Source: Thermoplasmata archaeon (lineage in GTDB: Archaea; Thermoplasmatota; Thermoplasmata; Thermoplasmatales; GCA-001856825). From it: a stretch of DNA of 55,686 bases. The stretch spans positions 1 to 55,686 of the forward strand of contig JAGDXP010000005.1 in NCBI GenBank assembly GCA_023256475.1. The letters are read 5' to 3'. The notes under the pieces were generated by a model. The model was not told the origin of the DNA. It was given only the letters and a program-made list of their open reading frames with translations, and searched no databases. Below are positions 15,667-25,194 of the stretch, piece by piece. The position numbers were made by a program, and so were the translations under genes. Within the stretch, counting starts at the first letter, position 1; each line of letters begins with the position of its first letter.

Positions 15667-17109
15667 ATGGATATCAGGCCGCTTGCTGTGCTTGGAACCT
15701 CATCTGGGGCCGGTAAAACCCTTATAACAGCGGCTCTACTCCGAATATTCAACAATAGAGGAATTAGCGTCTCACCTTTCAAAGTACAGAACATGTCACT
15801 AAACTCAATAAGTATTCCGGGTGGTGAGATGGCTTATGCGCAATACATGCAGGCTTTAGCCGCAAGGACAAAACCAGAAATATGCATGAATCCAATTCTT
15901 TTAAAGCCTGAAGGGGATAAGACACATGTTATCATCAAAGGGAAGTATAATACAACTAAAAGAGCCAATGAATATTTTTCCTATGGAAATCAACAATTTT
16001 TGCAGATTGCCATGGAATGCTTTCAGAAATTATCCGATGAGTTTGAGGCGATAATCATTGAGGGAGCAGGATCCCCAGCTGAGATAAATTTACCCAATGA
16101 TATAGCCAATTTAAAATTCGCCAATATGGTAAATGCCAGGAATATTTTGGTGGCGGACATAGAGAGGGGAGGCGTCTTTGCAAGCATTGTGGGAACATTT
16201 GAACTTGCAGATATGAAAGGAAATATTGGAGTTATCGTTAATAAATTCCTAGGTGACGAAAAAATATTGAAAAGCGGATATGATTTCTTAAGGGAAAAAT
16301 ACAACATAAACGTAATTGGAACCGTTCCCAAGGTTAACCACAATATCAGTGAAGAGGATTCACTGGGACAATGGAAGCCCAGAAGTGGTAAAGTTAACGT
16401 TGGTGTAATCTGGATGCCTTTTATGTCTAATCTCACTGACCTAGAACCCATTGAATTTCAAGATGAAATCGGATTCGATTTCATAAAGAACCCGAACCAG
16501 CTAGATTGGGCTGACATTATTATAATTCCTGGATCTAAATTGACGGTCAAGGATCTAATCTATCTGAAGGAGAGAGGATTTGCAGAAAAACTATCCAGTT
16601 ATAAAAATAAAAAATGGATTATTGGGTTGTGCGGCGGATACCAAATGATGGGAAAGTGGATTGAAGATCAATATGAGACCGGTTTTGGAAGAATTGAAGG
16701 TCTGGGACTCCTCGATTCTTATACCGTCATGGCTCAGTCGAAAATTACCGTTAGCTCCAAAGCCAGAATATTATATCCTCAAATTGAGGGTATTGAAGTA
16801 AAAGGATATGAAATACATCTTGGTAGAAGTTATACTAATAACAAGAAAGTTTTCTCATTGATAACTGAGGAGGATGGTGTGCCTACTGAGAGGCCAGACG
16901 GCTCCTATGAAGAAAAAACATTTGGAACATACTTGCACGGATTATTTGAAAACTATGATTTCCTTCAGAAATTCTTAAATTTGGTTGCGGAGGAAAAAGG
17001 AGAGAAATTAAAGACAAAACCATTTTCATTAGATGTGGAAATTGAGAAATTTTCGAAAATTGTTGAGGAGCATGTTGATGTGGACTACATTCTCAATTCC
17101 CTAATGTAA
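15667..17109 (+). CDS. cbiP: Cobyric acid synthase
   Basis: It amidates the b, d, e and g side chains of adenosylcobyrinic a,c-diamide. The ATPase half opens with LAVLGTSSGAGKTLITAAL (6-24) and has PFKVQNMSLNS and IIIEGAGSPAEINL. The amidotransferase half has IIIIPGSKLTVKDL, IGLCGGYQMMG with the Cys of a GATase1-like site, KGYEIHLGRS and GTYLHGLFEN with the His. 480 residues is normal. It overlaps the convergent carB gene by 25 nt. Confidence 0.95.
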   Translation: MDIRPLAVLGTSSGAGKTLITAALLRIFNNRGISVSPFKVQNMSLNSISIPGGEMAYAQYMQALAARTKPEICMNPILLKPEGDKTHVIIKGKYNTTKRANEYFSYGNQQFLQIAMECFQKLSDEFEAIIIEGAGSPAEINLPNDIANLKFANMVNARNILVADIERGGVFASIVGTFELADMKGNIGVIVNKFLGDEKILKSGYDFLREKYNINVIGTVPKVNHNISEEDSLGQWKPRSGKVNVGVIWMPFMSNLTDLEPIEFQDEIGFDFIKNPNQLDWADIIIIPGSKLTVKDLIYLKERGFAEKLSSYKNKKWIIGLCGGYQMMGKWIEDQYETGFGRIEGLGLLDSYTVMAQSKITVSSKARILYPQIEGIEVKGYEIHLGRSYTNNKKVFSLITEEDGVPTERPDGSYEEKTFGTYLHGLFENYDFLQKFLNLVAEEKGEKLKTKPFSLDVEIEKFSKIVEEHVDVDYILNSLM

Positions 17110-20057
17110 TATAAAACATCAGCATATGCTGATGCCTGTGTCCTGGTTCCTATGTAAAGGATTTTCTTCTCATAGCATGTCCTTCTCATTATCTTCCCAT
17201 CCTTTTCTGACTTATAATTGGAATTAAGAATGTTTATCACTGCAGAAATCTGGCCATTGCTCAGAATGTCGAGAATATTAGGCTCTCCTTCTCTGATCTT
17301 TTTTATTTTAATTGAAGGAATGCCATTTTTCTTAAGATATTCGTGGGTGCCATCGGTTGCATAAAGTGTCTTTCCAGAATCATAGATCATTTTAATGATT
17401 CCCAAAAATGCGTGTCTTTTTTCCTTGGCAATGGTTACCACTACCCCCTCAGCTTCTATGTTGTATCCTGCCGCCTTATACCCCTGATAAAGAGCCTCTT
17501 CCAGCCTTCTTCCCAGACCTATTACCTCACCTGTGCTCTTCATTTCTGGACCAAGTACAACGTCAGCATCCGTAATTTTGTCAAAAGGGAATATTGGTAT
17601 CTTTACTCCTACCTTTTCTAGTTTCAACCTAGAATTTTCTACATTTCTTCCCATGATGACTTCGGCAGAAAGCATTGCCAAATTAATATCAGAAACCTTG
17701 GAAACAAATGGGAACGTCCTGGAGCTTCTGGGGTTTATTTCTATTATATGAACTGTGTCATTTTTAATGGCAAATTGAATATTTAATGGCCCCACTATAT
17801 TCAATTTCCTGCAGATTAGCTTTGTATATTCCTTCATGGTTTCCTGTATGAATCTTGGTATGTTAACAGAGGGAAATATACTCATGGAATCTCCTGAATG
17901 AATTCCTGCCTCCTCCACATGCTCAATTATTCCAGGTATGAATACTTCTTTTCCGTCAGAAACTGCATCGATTTCTGCTTCTATGGTGTCCTCAAGGTAT
18001 TTCTCCACCAGAAATTCTTTAACCAGCTGGCCATGGTTTTTTACATATTCCTGAAGATCCTCATCATTCCTAATAATTGCCATATGAGCCCCAGAAATTG
18101 TATATGATGGCCTCACAATTACTGGATAACCGATTTTAATTGCAACTTTTTCCAGATCCTCCAATTTTGAAAACTGGAATTGCGGATACGGTATACCCAT
18201 TTCATTCATTAGTTTTGCAAATTTATCTCTATCCTCTAACATATCTACTGCTTCTATTGATGTACCTGGTATGATTAAATCAGGAAAATCCCTGCTTATT
18301 TTATCAAGCATGTTTATGGGTCTCTGACCTCCAAACCATGGTACAAGATACCTTGGTCTCAGACTTAAAATGGCGTTTTTTATGTAACTGTACTCCACTG
18401 GGTCAAATACCAAAACATCACTTTCATCATAATCGGTGGAAACGGTTTCAGGATTATCATTTACCACGGCAACCCTATAACCCAATTTTCTGAGAGTTTT
18501 TGATGCATTTACCGTGCTATAATCAAATTCTATACCTTGACCTATTGTTATTGGGCCACCCCCGATGATCAGTACATCCACATTTGTTGTTATTCCATCA
18601 TTTTTGGAGTAGTAATATGGCGTTATGGCTTCGAATTCACCTGCGCAAGTATCAACTAATCCAAACCCTGAAACATTATACTCCTCTTGGAACGCCCTTA
18701 TTAATTCATCCACCATTAGCTCTTGCCATCCTGTGAGCTTTGCAATCTTTTGAATGGAATAACCCCTCTTGTAAGCCTCATATATATGCAAAACCCTGAG
18801 AGGATTTGGCTTCACGAGCATAGATTCATTAAATTCAACCTTCCTATTTATTAGGCCAGTTGATTTCAAAGCCTTTCTAAAAGCTTCTTTCAATGTCCTT
18901 CCTATGGACATTACTTCTCCTGTGCTCTTCATTTGAGTGCCTAGCGTGAAGTCTGCATCTGGAAATTTGTCGATTGGCCATACTGGGAATTTTATTACAA
19001 TGTAATCTATAGCTGGCTCTCTTGCAGCATTGGATTCTCCAGTAACGTCGTTCCTTATCTTGTCCAAGGTGTATCCCAGTGCAATTAGGGCAGATACCCT
19101 GGCGATGGGATAACCAGTGGCTTTTGAGGCAAGTGCCGATGATCTGGATAGCCTTGGATTAACCTCTATAACATAATAATCTTCTCCATTTGGATCTAGT
19201 GCAAATTGAACATTGCACCCCCCAACTATGCCAATTGCATCAGCTATTTTCAAAGCAGATTGTCTTATTTTTTGATAAAGTTTATCGTTCAGTGTTAGGA
19301 ATGGGGTTACAACTATGCTATCACCAGTATGTACACCCATGGGGTCCACATTCTCCATGGTACAAACTGCAATTTTGTTCCCCTTTGAATCCCTGACAAC
19401 TTCCACCTCCAGTTCCTTCCATCCAATAATTGACTTTTCAATCAGTACTGATTTCACAGGGGATAGGGCAATGCCTCTTGAAACTATTTTCCTAAGGTCG
19501 TCACCATCATAGGCAATTCCACCACCGGTTCCACCTAGGGTAAAGGAGGGTCTTACTATTATGGGAAATCCAAGAGATTTGGAATGAACTATGGCATCGT
19601 TCACCGAACTGCAGTAGTACGACTCAAGTACAGGTTCACCAATTTCCTTCATTTTTTCCTTAAAAAGAAGTCTGTCTTCAGCAATTTTTATCGCTTCCGG
19701 ACCAGTACCTAAGGCTCTGACATTGTACTTTTTCAGAATTCCTTTTTCTTCCAGTTGAGTAACTAGATTTAATGCTGTCTGTCCACCAAAAGTGCCCATA
19801 ATGGCGTCCGGTTTTTCCCTCTTGATTACTTCTTCTATAGCATCAACGTTCATTGGTACCATATAAGGTTTTAATCCGGGCCTTGGATCTGTCTGAATTG
19901 TTGCTGGATTCGAATTTATTACAACAACTTCCTTCCCCAATGAAAGCAACACTTTTATTGCCTGATTTCCTGAATAATCAAATTCCGCTGATTGACCAAT
20001 CACTATGGGTCCAGATCCAATTATCATTACCTTCCTTATTTCCTCATTGTTACTCAA
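17085..20057 (-). CDS. carB: Carbamoyl-phosphate synthase large subunit
   Basis: It makes carbamoyl phosphate from bicarbonate, ammonia and two ATP for pyrimidines and arginine. Two ATP-grasp halves are clear: MIIGSGPIVIGQSAEFDYSG at the start, repeated as LIIGGGPITIGQGIEFDYS near residue 497; GGTGGGIAYDG, EVNPRLSRSSALASKATGYP and EINPRSSRTFPFVSK follow in their places. The C-terminal MGS-like domain is present (KDGKIMRRTCYEKKI). At 990 residues it is shorter than the usual 1,060-1,080, mostly in the C-terminal part. The start is a TTG that overlaps the end of carA by 8 nt. Confidence 0.96.
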   Translation of the reverse strand: MSNNEEIRKVMIIGSGPIVIGQSAEFDYSGNQAIKVLLSLGKEVVVINSNPATIQTDPRPGLKPYMVPMNVDAIEEVIKREKPDAIMGTFGGQTALNLVTQLEEKGILKKYNVRALGTGPEAIKIAEDRLLFKEKMKEIGEPVLESYYCSSVNDAIVHSKSLGFPIIVRPSFTLGGTGGGIAYDGDDLRKIVSRGIALSPVKSVLIEKSIIGWKELEVEVVRDSKGNKIAVCTMENVDPMGVHTGDSIVVTPFLTLNDKLYQKIRQSALKIADAIGIVGGCNVQFALDPNGEDYYVIEVNPRLSRSSALASKATGYPIARVSALIALGYTLDKIRNDVTGESNAAREPAIDYIVIKFPVWPIDKFPDADFTLGTQMKSTGEVMSIGRTLKEAFRKALKSTGLINRKVEFNESMLVKPNPLRVLHIYEAYKRGYSIQKIAKLTGWQELMVDELIRAFQEEYNVSGFGLVDTCAGEFEAITPYYYSKNDGITTNVDVLIIGGGPITIGQGIEFDYSTVNASKTLRKLGYRVAVVNDNPETVSTDYDESDVLVFDPVEYSYIKNAILSLRPRYLVPWFGGQRPINMLDKISRDFPDLIIPGTSIEAVDMLEDRDKFAKLMNEMGIPYPQFQFSKLEDLEKVAIKIGYPVIVRPSYTISGAHMAIIRNDEDLQEYVKNHGQLVKEFLVEKYLEDTIEAEIDAVSDGKEVFIPGIIEHVEEAGIHSGDSMSIFPSVNIPRFIQETMKEYTKLICRKLNIVGPLNIQFAIKNDTVHIIEINPRSSRTFPFVSKVSDINLAMLSAEVIMGRNVENSRLKLEKVGVKIPIFPFDKITDADVVLGPEMKSTGEVIGLGRRLEEALYQGYKAAGYNIEAEGVVVTIAKEKRHAFLGIIKMIYDSGKTLYATDGTHEYLKKNGIPSIKIKKIREGEPNILDILSNGQISAVINILNSNYKSEKDGKIMRRTCYEKKILYIGTRTQASAYADVLYYIRELRM

Positions 20058-21048
20058 TTCCCATCAACCTCCTGAATTCATTAAATATCCCAAGTTCATC
20101 CCTTGGACCAGGACCTCCTTCAGGATGGAACTGCACAGTCAGTAATTTGTATCCTTCTAAACCCTCTACAGAACCATCATTTAATGATTGAAATCTAAGG
20201 TCAAGATTATGTCCTTCGTGGAATTTTACAGAAAAACCGTGGTTATGAGTTGTGATACCAAATCTTTCTGTTTTCAAATCCAACACTGGATGATTTATGC
20301 TCCTATGCCCAAACTTCATTTTGTAAGTCTCTAGTCCTGAATAGAGTGATATTAACTGATGCCCAAGACATATTCCAAGGATCGGCTTCTTGCCCATGGC
20401 ACCCTGTAGTTCAATTCCAAAATCCCTTAGGGCGTCATGGCTTGGATCACCGGGACCATTGGAAACCACAATCCCCTTGTATTTTTCCCATATTCCATTC
20501 TTGAACTCTTTATATGGTATAACATCTAATTTCAAATCGCTTAGAAACTCCAGGATATTACCCTTGATTCCCAAATCTACCACGAGGACATCGGCTTCTC
20601 TCCCCTTATTACTTATCCATATAGCTTCATCAACTAGATTAGATCTGTAGGGATCTATCAACTCTGTCATCCCAATGGCCCCCAGCTTATTACCATTTTT
20701 TCTTATATGATCCACAATTTTCCTTGTATTCTCCACAATCAATCCTGGCACATTTTGATCCTTCAGGAATCTTGATAGTTCTTGTTTTCTATATTCTGGA
20801 ACATGCGAAAAAATTGCTCCATTTGCCATAATCTTCTTTGACTCTCCTGTTTCATCTGTTCCATAAGCACCTATATACGGGAATGAGAAAACCAAGATTT
20901 GACCTTTGTAACTTGGATCTGTCAGGGATTTGATGTATCCGGATGGACTCGTTGTGAATACCAATTCACCAAAAACAGAAACATCTGCCCCTATAAGTTC
21001 TCCTTCAATTGTCCCCAATCCATCTATAATAATGAAACCCTTTTCCAA
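20050..21048 (-). CDS. carA: Carbamoyl-phosphate synthase small (glutaminase) subunit
   Basis: It hydrolyses glutamine and passes ammonia to CarB. N-terminal CarA domain (GELVFTTSPSGYIKSLTDPSY), then class I amidotransferase motifs: VSNGPGDPS, ILGICLGHQLIS with the nucleophile Cys, THNHGFSV, and VQFHPEGGPGPRD with the His-Glu pair. 332 residues, slightly short. It begins at TTG (21048) with AAAAGGTAG as a weak RBS. Confidence 0.95.
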   Translation of the reverse strand: MEKGFIIIDGLGTIEGELIGADVSVFGELVFTTSPSGYIKSLTDPSYKGQILVFSFPYIGAYGTDETGESKKIMANGAIFSHVPEYRKQELSRFLKDQNVPGLIVENTRKIVDHIRKNGNKLGAIGMTELIDPYRSNLVDEAIWISNKGREADVLVVDLGIKGNILEFLSDLKLDVIPYKEFKNGIWEKYKGIVVSNGPGDPSHDALRDFGIELQGAMGKKPILGICLGHQLISLYSGLETYKMKFGHRSINHPVLDLKTERFGITTHNHGFSVKFHEGHNLDLRFQSLNDGSVEGLEGYKLLTVQFHPEGGPGPRDELGIFNEFRRLMGIE

Positions 21049-21450
21049 ATCTACCTTTTCGCGATGTTATTTTCCTATAAAATTATTTTCTGCACACAAG
21101 TATCCATTTTTATTTCTATAATTATCACCTCAAACATAAAGGAAAATTCTTGTTACAGGAAATACCCCATTAATCTATACCGTGAAATTTTTCTGATTCT
21201 CTTGTATCCACACCCTTGAAGTCTAAAGGGGAGTAACTGTCAACGAGTGCCATTCAGTTTCAATAATATTGATGCAAGCTTCAGGATGCGTCTGTGCTGA
21301 TCCAAACCAGGAGATGAAAATAATTGCCAATCAAAAATTTATGATTGGGTTTGGGTTCAAATTGTCTAAATTAGCATGCTTAGCAAACATCTAAATATTA
21401 ATTACCTATAATTTTCTCATAGTCCTTGGAAACTCTCAAGAGAGCTGAGT
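21049..21450. other. 402-bp intergenic region with the carAB promoter
   Basis: The minus strand has a likely carA TATA box at about 21075-21085 (TTTTATAGG). Further upstream, TGAGGTGATAATT (complement of 21119-21131) matches the tusA RBS but has no ATG, GTG or TTG at normal spacing; an 11-codon ATG frame (complement of 21075-21107, ending TAG) begins 18 nt after GAGGTG. A leader peptide or a lost gene start are both possible. The plus strand carries the promoter of the 21451 gene. I see no RNA gene here. Confidence 0.3.
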
Positions 21451-22092
21451 ATGAGAAAATTAGGGCATAATGGAAAAATTATATTATTGGGAATAGTGGC
21501 GGTAATTATAACAGCGATATTCATATCATCATATTTTGGGGGGTTGTTTTTATTAAATAGGAATGATTACAACCAATTGGAACTAATTGGCACAGAAAGT
21601 TCACAATACATCACATCAGGTCAAAATTTGAGTATAACAATAGAGATTTATAATAAAGGACCCGATTCCGTGTTCAATGTTTCTAATAATTGGCCAACCA
21701 TTGGAGGAGAAAAAAATAGATTGGAAATAGGGCCATGCAGCCTAAATTTACCATACGGATTTGCTGTTGTCCCGGGAAATTTTAACAGAAATTCCATAAT
21801 AACTTCTAAGCCAATTAATATCTGGAAACCTGGAATTTATATGTGTCCAGCTTTGTATAATGTTAAAAGTTACCAAATTGTAGGTTTGAGTGATATTGCC
21901 TATTTGATAGGCTCTGGAAATCCTCCGATTGAAATAACCTTAAATTCAGAAGTTTCATTCTCAGGTTACTGGGTTACTTCAAGCCCATTCAATGGGACAT
22001 ACCACTTTGTTCCCTTTCCTGCAGGACAATATACAATAATTGTTGCAGATGAATGGGGAGCTTACGATCTTCTCCATTTTACGGTGACCTGA
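21451..22092 (+). CDS. Signal-anchored exported protein, unknown function
   Basis: 213 residues. A charged start (MRKLGHNGK) and one helix (about 10-35) put the rest outside the cell. The exterior part begins with SGQNLSITIEIYNKGPDSVF, reminiscent of beta-sandwich domains that extend surface proteins, and has four or five N-glycosylation sequons and two Cys that could pair. The C-terminus (AGQYTIIVADEWGAYDLLHFTV) ends like a beta-sandwich. No catalytic motif is visible. Confidence 0.6.
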   Translation: MRKLGHNGKIILLGIVAVIITAIFISSYFGGLFLLNRNDYNQLELIGTESSQYITSGQNLSITIEIYNKGPDSVFNVSNNWPTIGGEKNRLEIGPCSLNLPYGFAVVPGNFNRNSIITSKPINIWKPGIYMCPALYNVKSYQIVGLSDIAYLIGSGNPPIEITLNSEVSFSGYWVTSSPFNGTYHFVPFPAGQYTIIVADEWGAYDLLHFTVT

Positions 22093-22301
22093 GCCCTCCC
22101 TAAATTTTTTCGATTTAATTTCCACCATTTATTTATACTCTCCAATATTTTTAATTAAGACCATTTTATTCCTTTTAAAGTCAATTACTTTGCGACTTTT
22201 AAATGTTTTAAATATCACATTGCAACTTTAACAGCAATTTAATCACCATTCAATTCAGTGGAAACTGTTAAAATTATTATTTCAAATTGTAATACTGAAT
22301 C

Positions 22302-23852
22302 ATGCCTTTTGATAATGAGAACACTTATATAAAAATGGTTGAGAGTGGAAAGGAGCAGCAATTCCATGAAATTTACGAAGAGGAGGTTAAGAAAGTAGTT
22401 AGCTATTTTGACAGGGAATACCCAAATATTGTGATTGAAGATGTTTTCGAGAAAGATAAACTGAAGCACATAAGCCCTATTGATGGAAAAACTATAGTTG
22501 GAACATTTCAAATGTCCACACCGGAAACCTCTAATAAAGCAGTCGAAATAGCAAGGGCCAATTATAAAAATTGGTACTTATCTGGATATCTTAATCGAGC
22601 GCAAATATTCCTTCGAGCGGCCGATATGCTCTCCAAGAGGAAGTTTGAATTTGCCGCACTTTTAACTTATGAAAATGGGAAAAACAGATATGAGGCCATG
22701 GGGGACGTTGATGAGGCAATAGATTTCATGAGGTATTATGCGCTACAGCTGATCTCCAACGAGGGCTACATAAAATTCACTGGAACTGCCTATTATGGTG
22801 AGGAATCAAAGAGCGTAATGAAACCCTATGGTGTATTTCTGGTAATAGCACCATTCAACTTTTTCTCTATAACCGTGGGAATGGTAAGCGGACCATTAAT
22901 AACGGGAAACAGTGTAATATTGAAGCCATCATCAGACATTCCTTTGAGCTCTTACCTCTTCGTTAGATTGATGCATGATGCAGGTGTTCCCAAGGAAAAT
23001 TTGATATATCTTTCAGGAAGTGGCGGAAGGGTTGGAAGGACTCTATACACCAATGATCATGTAGAGGGCGTTGTATTCACTGGAAGCAGAGACGTGGGAA
23101 TGAAGATATTCAGGGAGGCTCAAGAAAAGAGACCCAAGGTTATGGTTACAGAGATGGGAGGAAAGGATACAATTATCGTGACCTCAAAGGCCAATTTGGA
23201 TAAAGCCGTAGAGGGAACTGCTAGGGCTGCATTTGGATATTCTGGCCAAAAATGCTCTGCGGCAAGTTTGGCACTCATTGAAGAATCCATATACGATGAA
23301 TTCAAGAAAAGGCTTGTAGAATTTTCAAAGAAACTTGTGATCGATGATCCTAGATTAAAGGGGACATTCACCGGCCCGATAATCAACAAAGAAGCCTATG
23401 AAAAATTCCAGAGGATAATGGCAAAGGTACCAAAGGAAAAGATTCTCCTAGGTGGGAAAATAATCCAGAGGGATGGATATTACGTGGAGAACACAATTCT
23501 GGACAATGTAAATGACCCAGATATTGAAAGGGTTGAGCTGTTCCTTCCAATTATAGCACTGAAACCTGTAAAGGACCTCAAGGAAGCTGTTGATTTTGTT
23601 AATTCCATGGATTATGGGCTTACTGGAGGTATATTCTCGGAAGACAAGAATGAAATAGATTACTATTTCAACAACATTGAAGTTGGCGTTATATACGCCA
23701 ATAGGAAGAGGGGAGGATCAACTGGTGCCATGGTTGGGTCCCAGCCATTTGTAGGATGGAAGATGAGCGGCACCACGGGAAAGGGAACAGGTTCTTTCTA
23801 TTATCTTCCACAGTTCCTTAGGGAACAGGCACAAACAATTGTCAGGGTTTGA
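22302..23852 (+). CDS. Aldehyde dehydrogenase, 1-pyrroline-5-carboxylate dehydrogenase-like
   Basis: NAD(P)-dependent oxidation of an aldehyde, probably glutamate semialdehyde from proline. Motifs: VIAPFNFFSI (near 182), GNSVILKPSSDIP, FTGSRDVG, VTEMGGKDTIIV with the general-base Glu, GYSGQKCSAAS with the nucleophile Cys, and a C-terminus (VGSQPFVGWKMSGTTGKGTG then LPQFLREQAQTI) much like PruA/RocA enzymes. The N-terminal extension of about 45 residues also fits that group. Other aldehyde substrates cannot be excluded. The 209-bp gap before it holds TAAATGTTTTAAATAT repeats and probably its promoter. Confidence 0.85.
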   Translation: MPFDNENTYIKMVESGKEQQFHEIYEEEVKKVVSYFDREYPNIVIEDVFEKDKLKHISPIDGKTIVGTFQMSTPETSNKAVEIARANYKNWYLSGYLNRAQIFLRAADMLSKRKFEFAALLTYENGKNRYEAMGDVDEAIDFMRYYALQLISNEGYIKFTGTAYYGEESKSVMKPYGVFLVIAPFNFFSITVGMVSGPLITGNSVILKPSSDIPLSSYLFVRLMHDAGVPKENLIYLSGSGGRVGRTLYTNDHVEGVVFTGSRDVGMKIFREAQEKRPKVMVTEMGGKDTIIVTSKANLDKAVEGTARAAFGYSGQKCSAASLALIEESIYDEFKKRLVEFSKKLVIDDPRLKGTFTGPIINKEAYEKFQRIMAKVPKEKILLGGKIIQRDGYYVENTILDNVNDPDIERVELFLPIIALKPVKDLKEAVDFVNSMDYGLTGGIFSEDKNEIDYYFNNIEVGVIYANRKRGGSTGAMVGSQPFVGWKMSGTTGKGTGSFYYLPQFLREQAQTIVRV

Positions 23853-25194
23853 AATTTAATTTTTCATATAATTTTTTTAGGAATTCCCCTTCTTTTCCCT
23901 TTGGTATAAGGGCTCCCGCTGCATTTCTGTGCCCTCCTCCCGAACCTCCCACCTCAACTGCTGATACTTTCATTAAATCGGATAGATCCAACTTTTCGGC
24001 CAGTTGTGAATTAATCCTGCCTGATACCTTCTTGTATTCTCCCATACTGGCCATCACAAGCACAATTGCATCCTCAGGTAGACTGTGGTGAGTGGCTATT
24101 CTTGTGGCTATTGTTCCTGTGATATTGTTGTCCAATGAATCAGAAAAATCGTAGAGATAAATGTTGCCCATGTTAATTGGCTTTATCTTTTCTAATTCTT
24201 TTGAAGCTTTCCTTAGGACATCCGCATGGTCATTATAAAGTTCAAGAGCCTTCTTCAATGATTCTCCCCTTTTGAATAAGCACAGGTCTATCCCTATTTC
24301 AGGATAACCTCTTCTTGATGCTGCATTTATTATTGAAGTAAAGTCCCTCACATCTTTTAATATGGAATTTTTTTCTTCAAATTTCAATTCATATACTTCT
24401 CCGAAAATGGATTCTTCGTCTATGTTGTTCTCACGTGCAACCTTTTTGATCTCTTCAATTATAGTTTTCCTCTTCTCCTCATCAAGTTCTAACCATGTAA
24501 CCTTATTTCCCTCTTCTTTCCCTATGCCAGCTTTAGCGAGTATCTCATAAACTTTCTTAGGATTGTCGTAGAGTTCAGGAATCTTTGGCTCATTTCCAAA
24601 CCTGAGCATGTATGCTACTGCCTTCGAACTCCTTCCAAAGAACCTTATATCATTTTGAACTTCTATCAGGCCCGACTGCTGAGCCAAAAGCATTACTTCC
24701 CTGTCTGTACCAATTAATTTTCTGTACCTTTTGTCATGGAGGTCTCCCAAAGCCCCTACAACAGAAAGATATGACACCCCCAAAACATCTCCCACAACGT
24801 TCAGTGAAAATAGAAACGTTGTTGTTGCCCCAGACTGCGACAGCCCCCCATCCAGACCCTCTAAGTGGGGGTTGAATTGGTATATTTCATTTCCATTTTC
24901 CTTATATTCTACTTCTTTAACCGCGGGCGTGTGGTGATCTGTGATAATACCTCTTATATTTCTCATGACGTCCATTTTGGAGGATCCGAGGTCATTGAAC
25001 CAATATACCAGCCCCTCATTCCCAATAAGATCATCTGGAAGGAGCTGATTCTTTATTACTATTTCATATGGCACCCCTATTCTTTCCAGAGTAAATTTGG
25101 CGATTGCCGCTGAGGCTATACCGTCGGAATCGTGATGTGATATTATCTTCACCTTCTTCGCATTTTCAAGTAAATCGATTGCCTCAGGTATCAA
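23842..25194 (-). CDS. Archaeal RecJ-like DHH/DHHA1 nuclease
   Basis: A metal-dependent single-strand exonuclease or phosphoesterase. DHH domain: KIISHHDSDGIASAAIA (residues 16-32), WFNDLGSS and GIITDHHTPA (about 82-91). DHHA1 domain at the C-terminus: GGSGGGHRNAAGALIPKG. 450 residues is the size of the archaeal RecJ homologues that associate with GINS at the replisome; a GINS subunit is encoded 29 kb away. It overlaps the upstream RaSEA gene by 4 nt and the convergent aldehyde dehydrogenase by 11. Confidence 0.87.
   Translation of the reverse strand: MIPEAIDLLENAKKVKIISHHDSDGIASAAIAKFTLERIGVPYEIVIKNQLLPDDLIGNEGLVYWFNDLGSSKMDVMRNIRGIITDHHTPAVKEVEYKENGNEIYQFNPHLEGLDGGLSQSGATTTFLFSLNVVGDVLGVSYLSVVGALGDLHDKRYRKLIGTDREVMLLAQQSGLIEVQNDIRFFGRSSKAVAYMLRFGNEPKIPELYDNPKKVYEILAKAGIGKEEGNKVTWLELDEEKRKTIIEEIKKVARENNIDEESIFGEVYELKFEEKNSILKDVRDFTSIINAASRRGYPEIGIDLCLFKRGESLKKALELYNDHADVLRKASKELEKIKPINMGNIYLYDFSDSLDNNITGTIATRIATHHSLPEDAIVLVMASMGEYKKVSGRINSQLAEKLDLSDLMKVSAVEVGGSGGGHRNAAGALIPKGKEGEFLKKLYEKLNFKP

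Noticed and set aside
21240-21330. Possible C/D box RNA
   Set aside because: TGATGC and CTGA occur but do not match C and D boxes with proper spacing.
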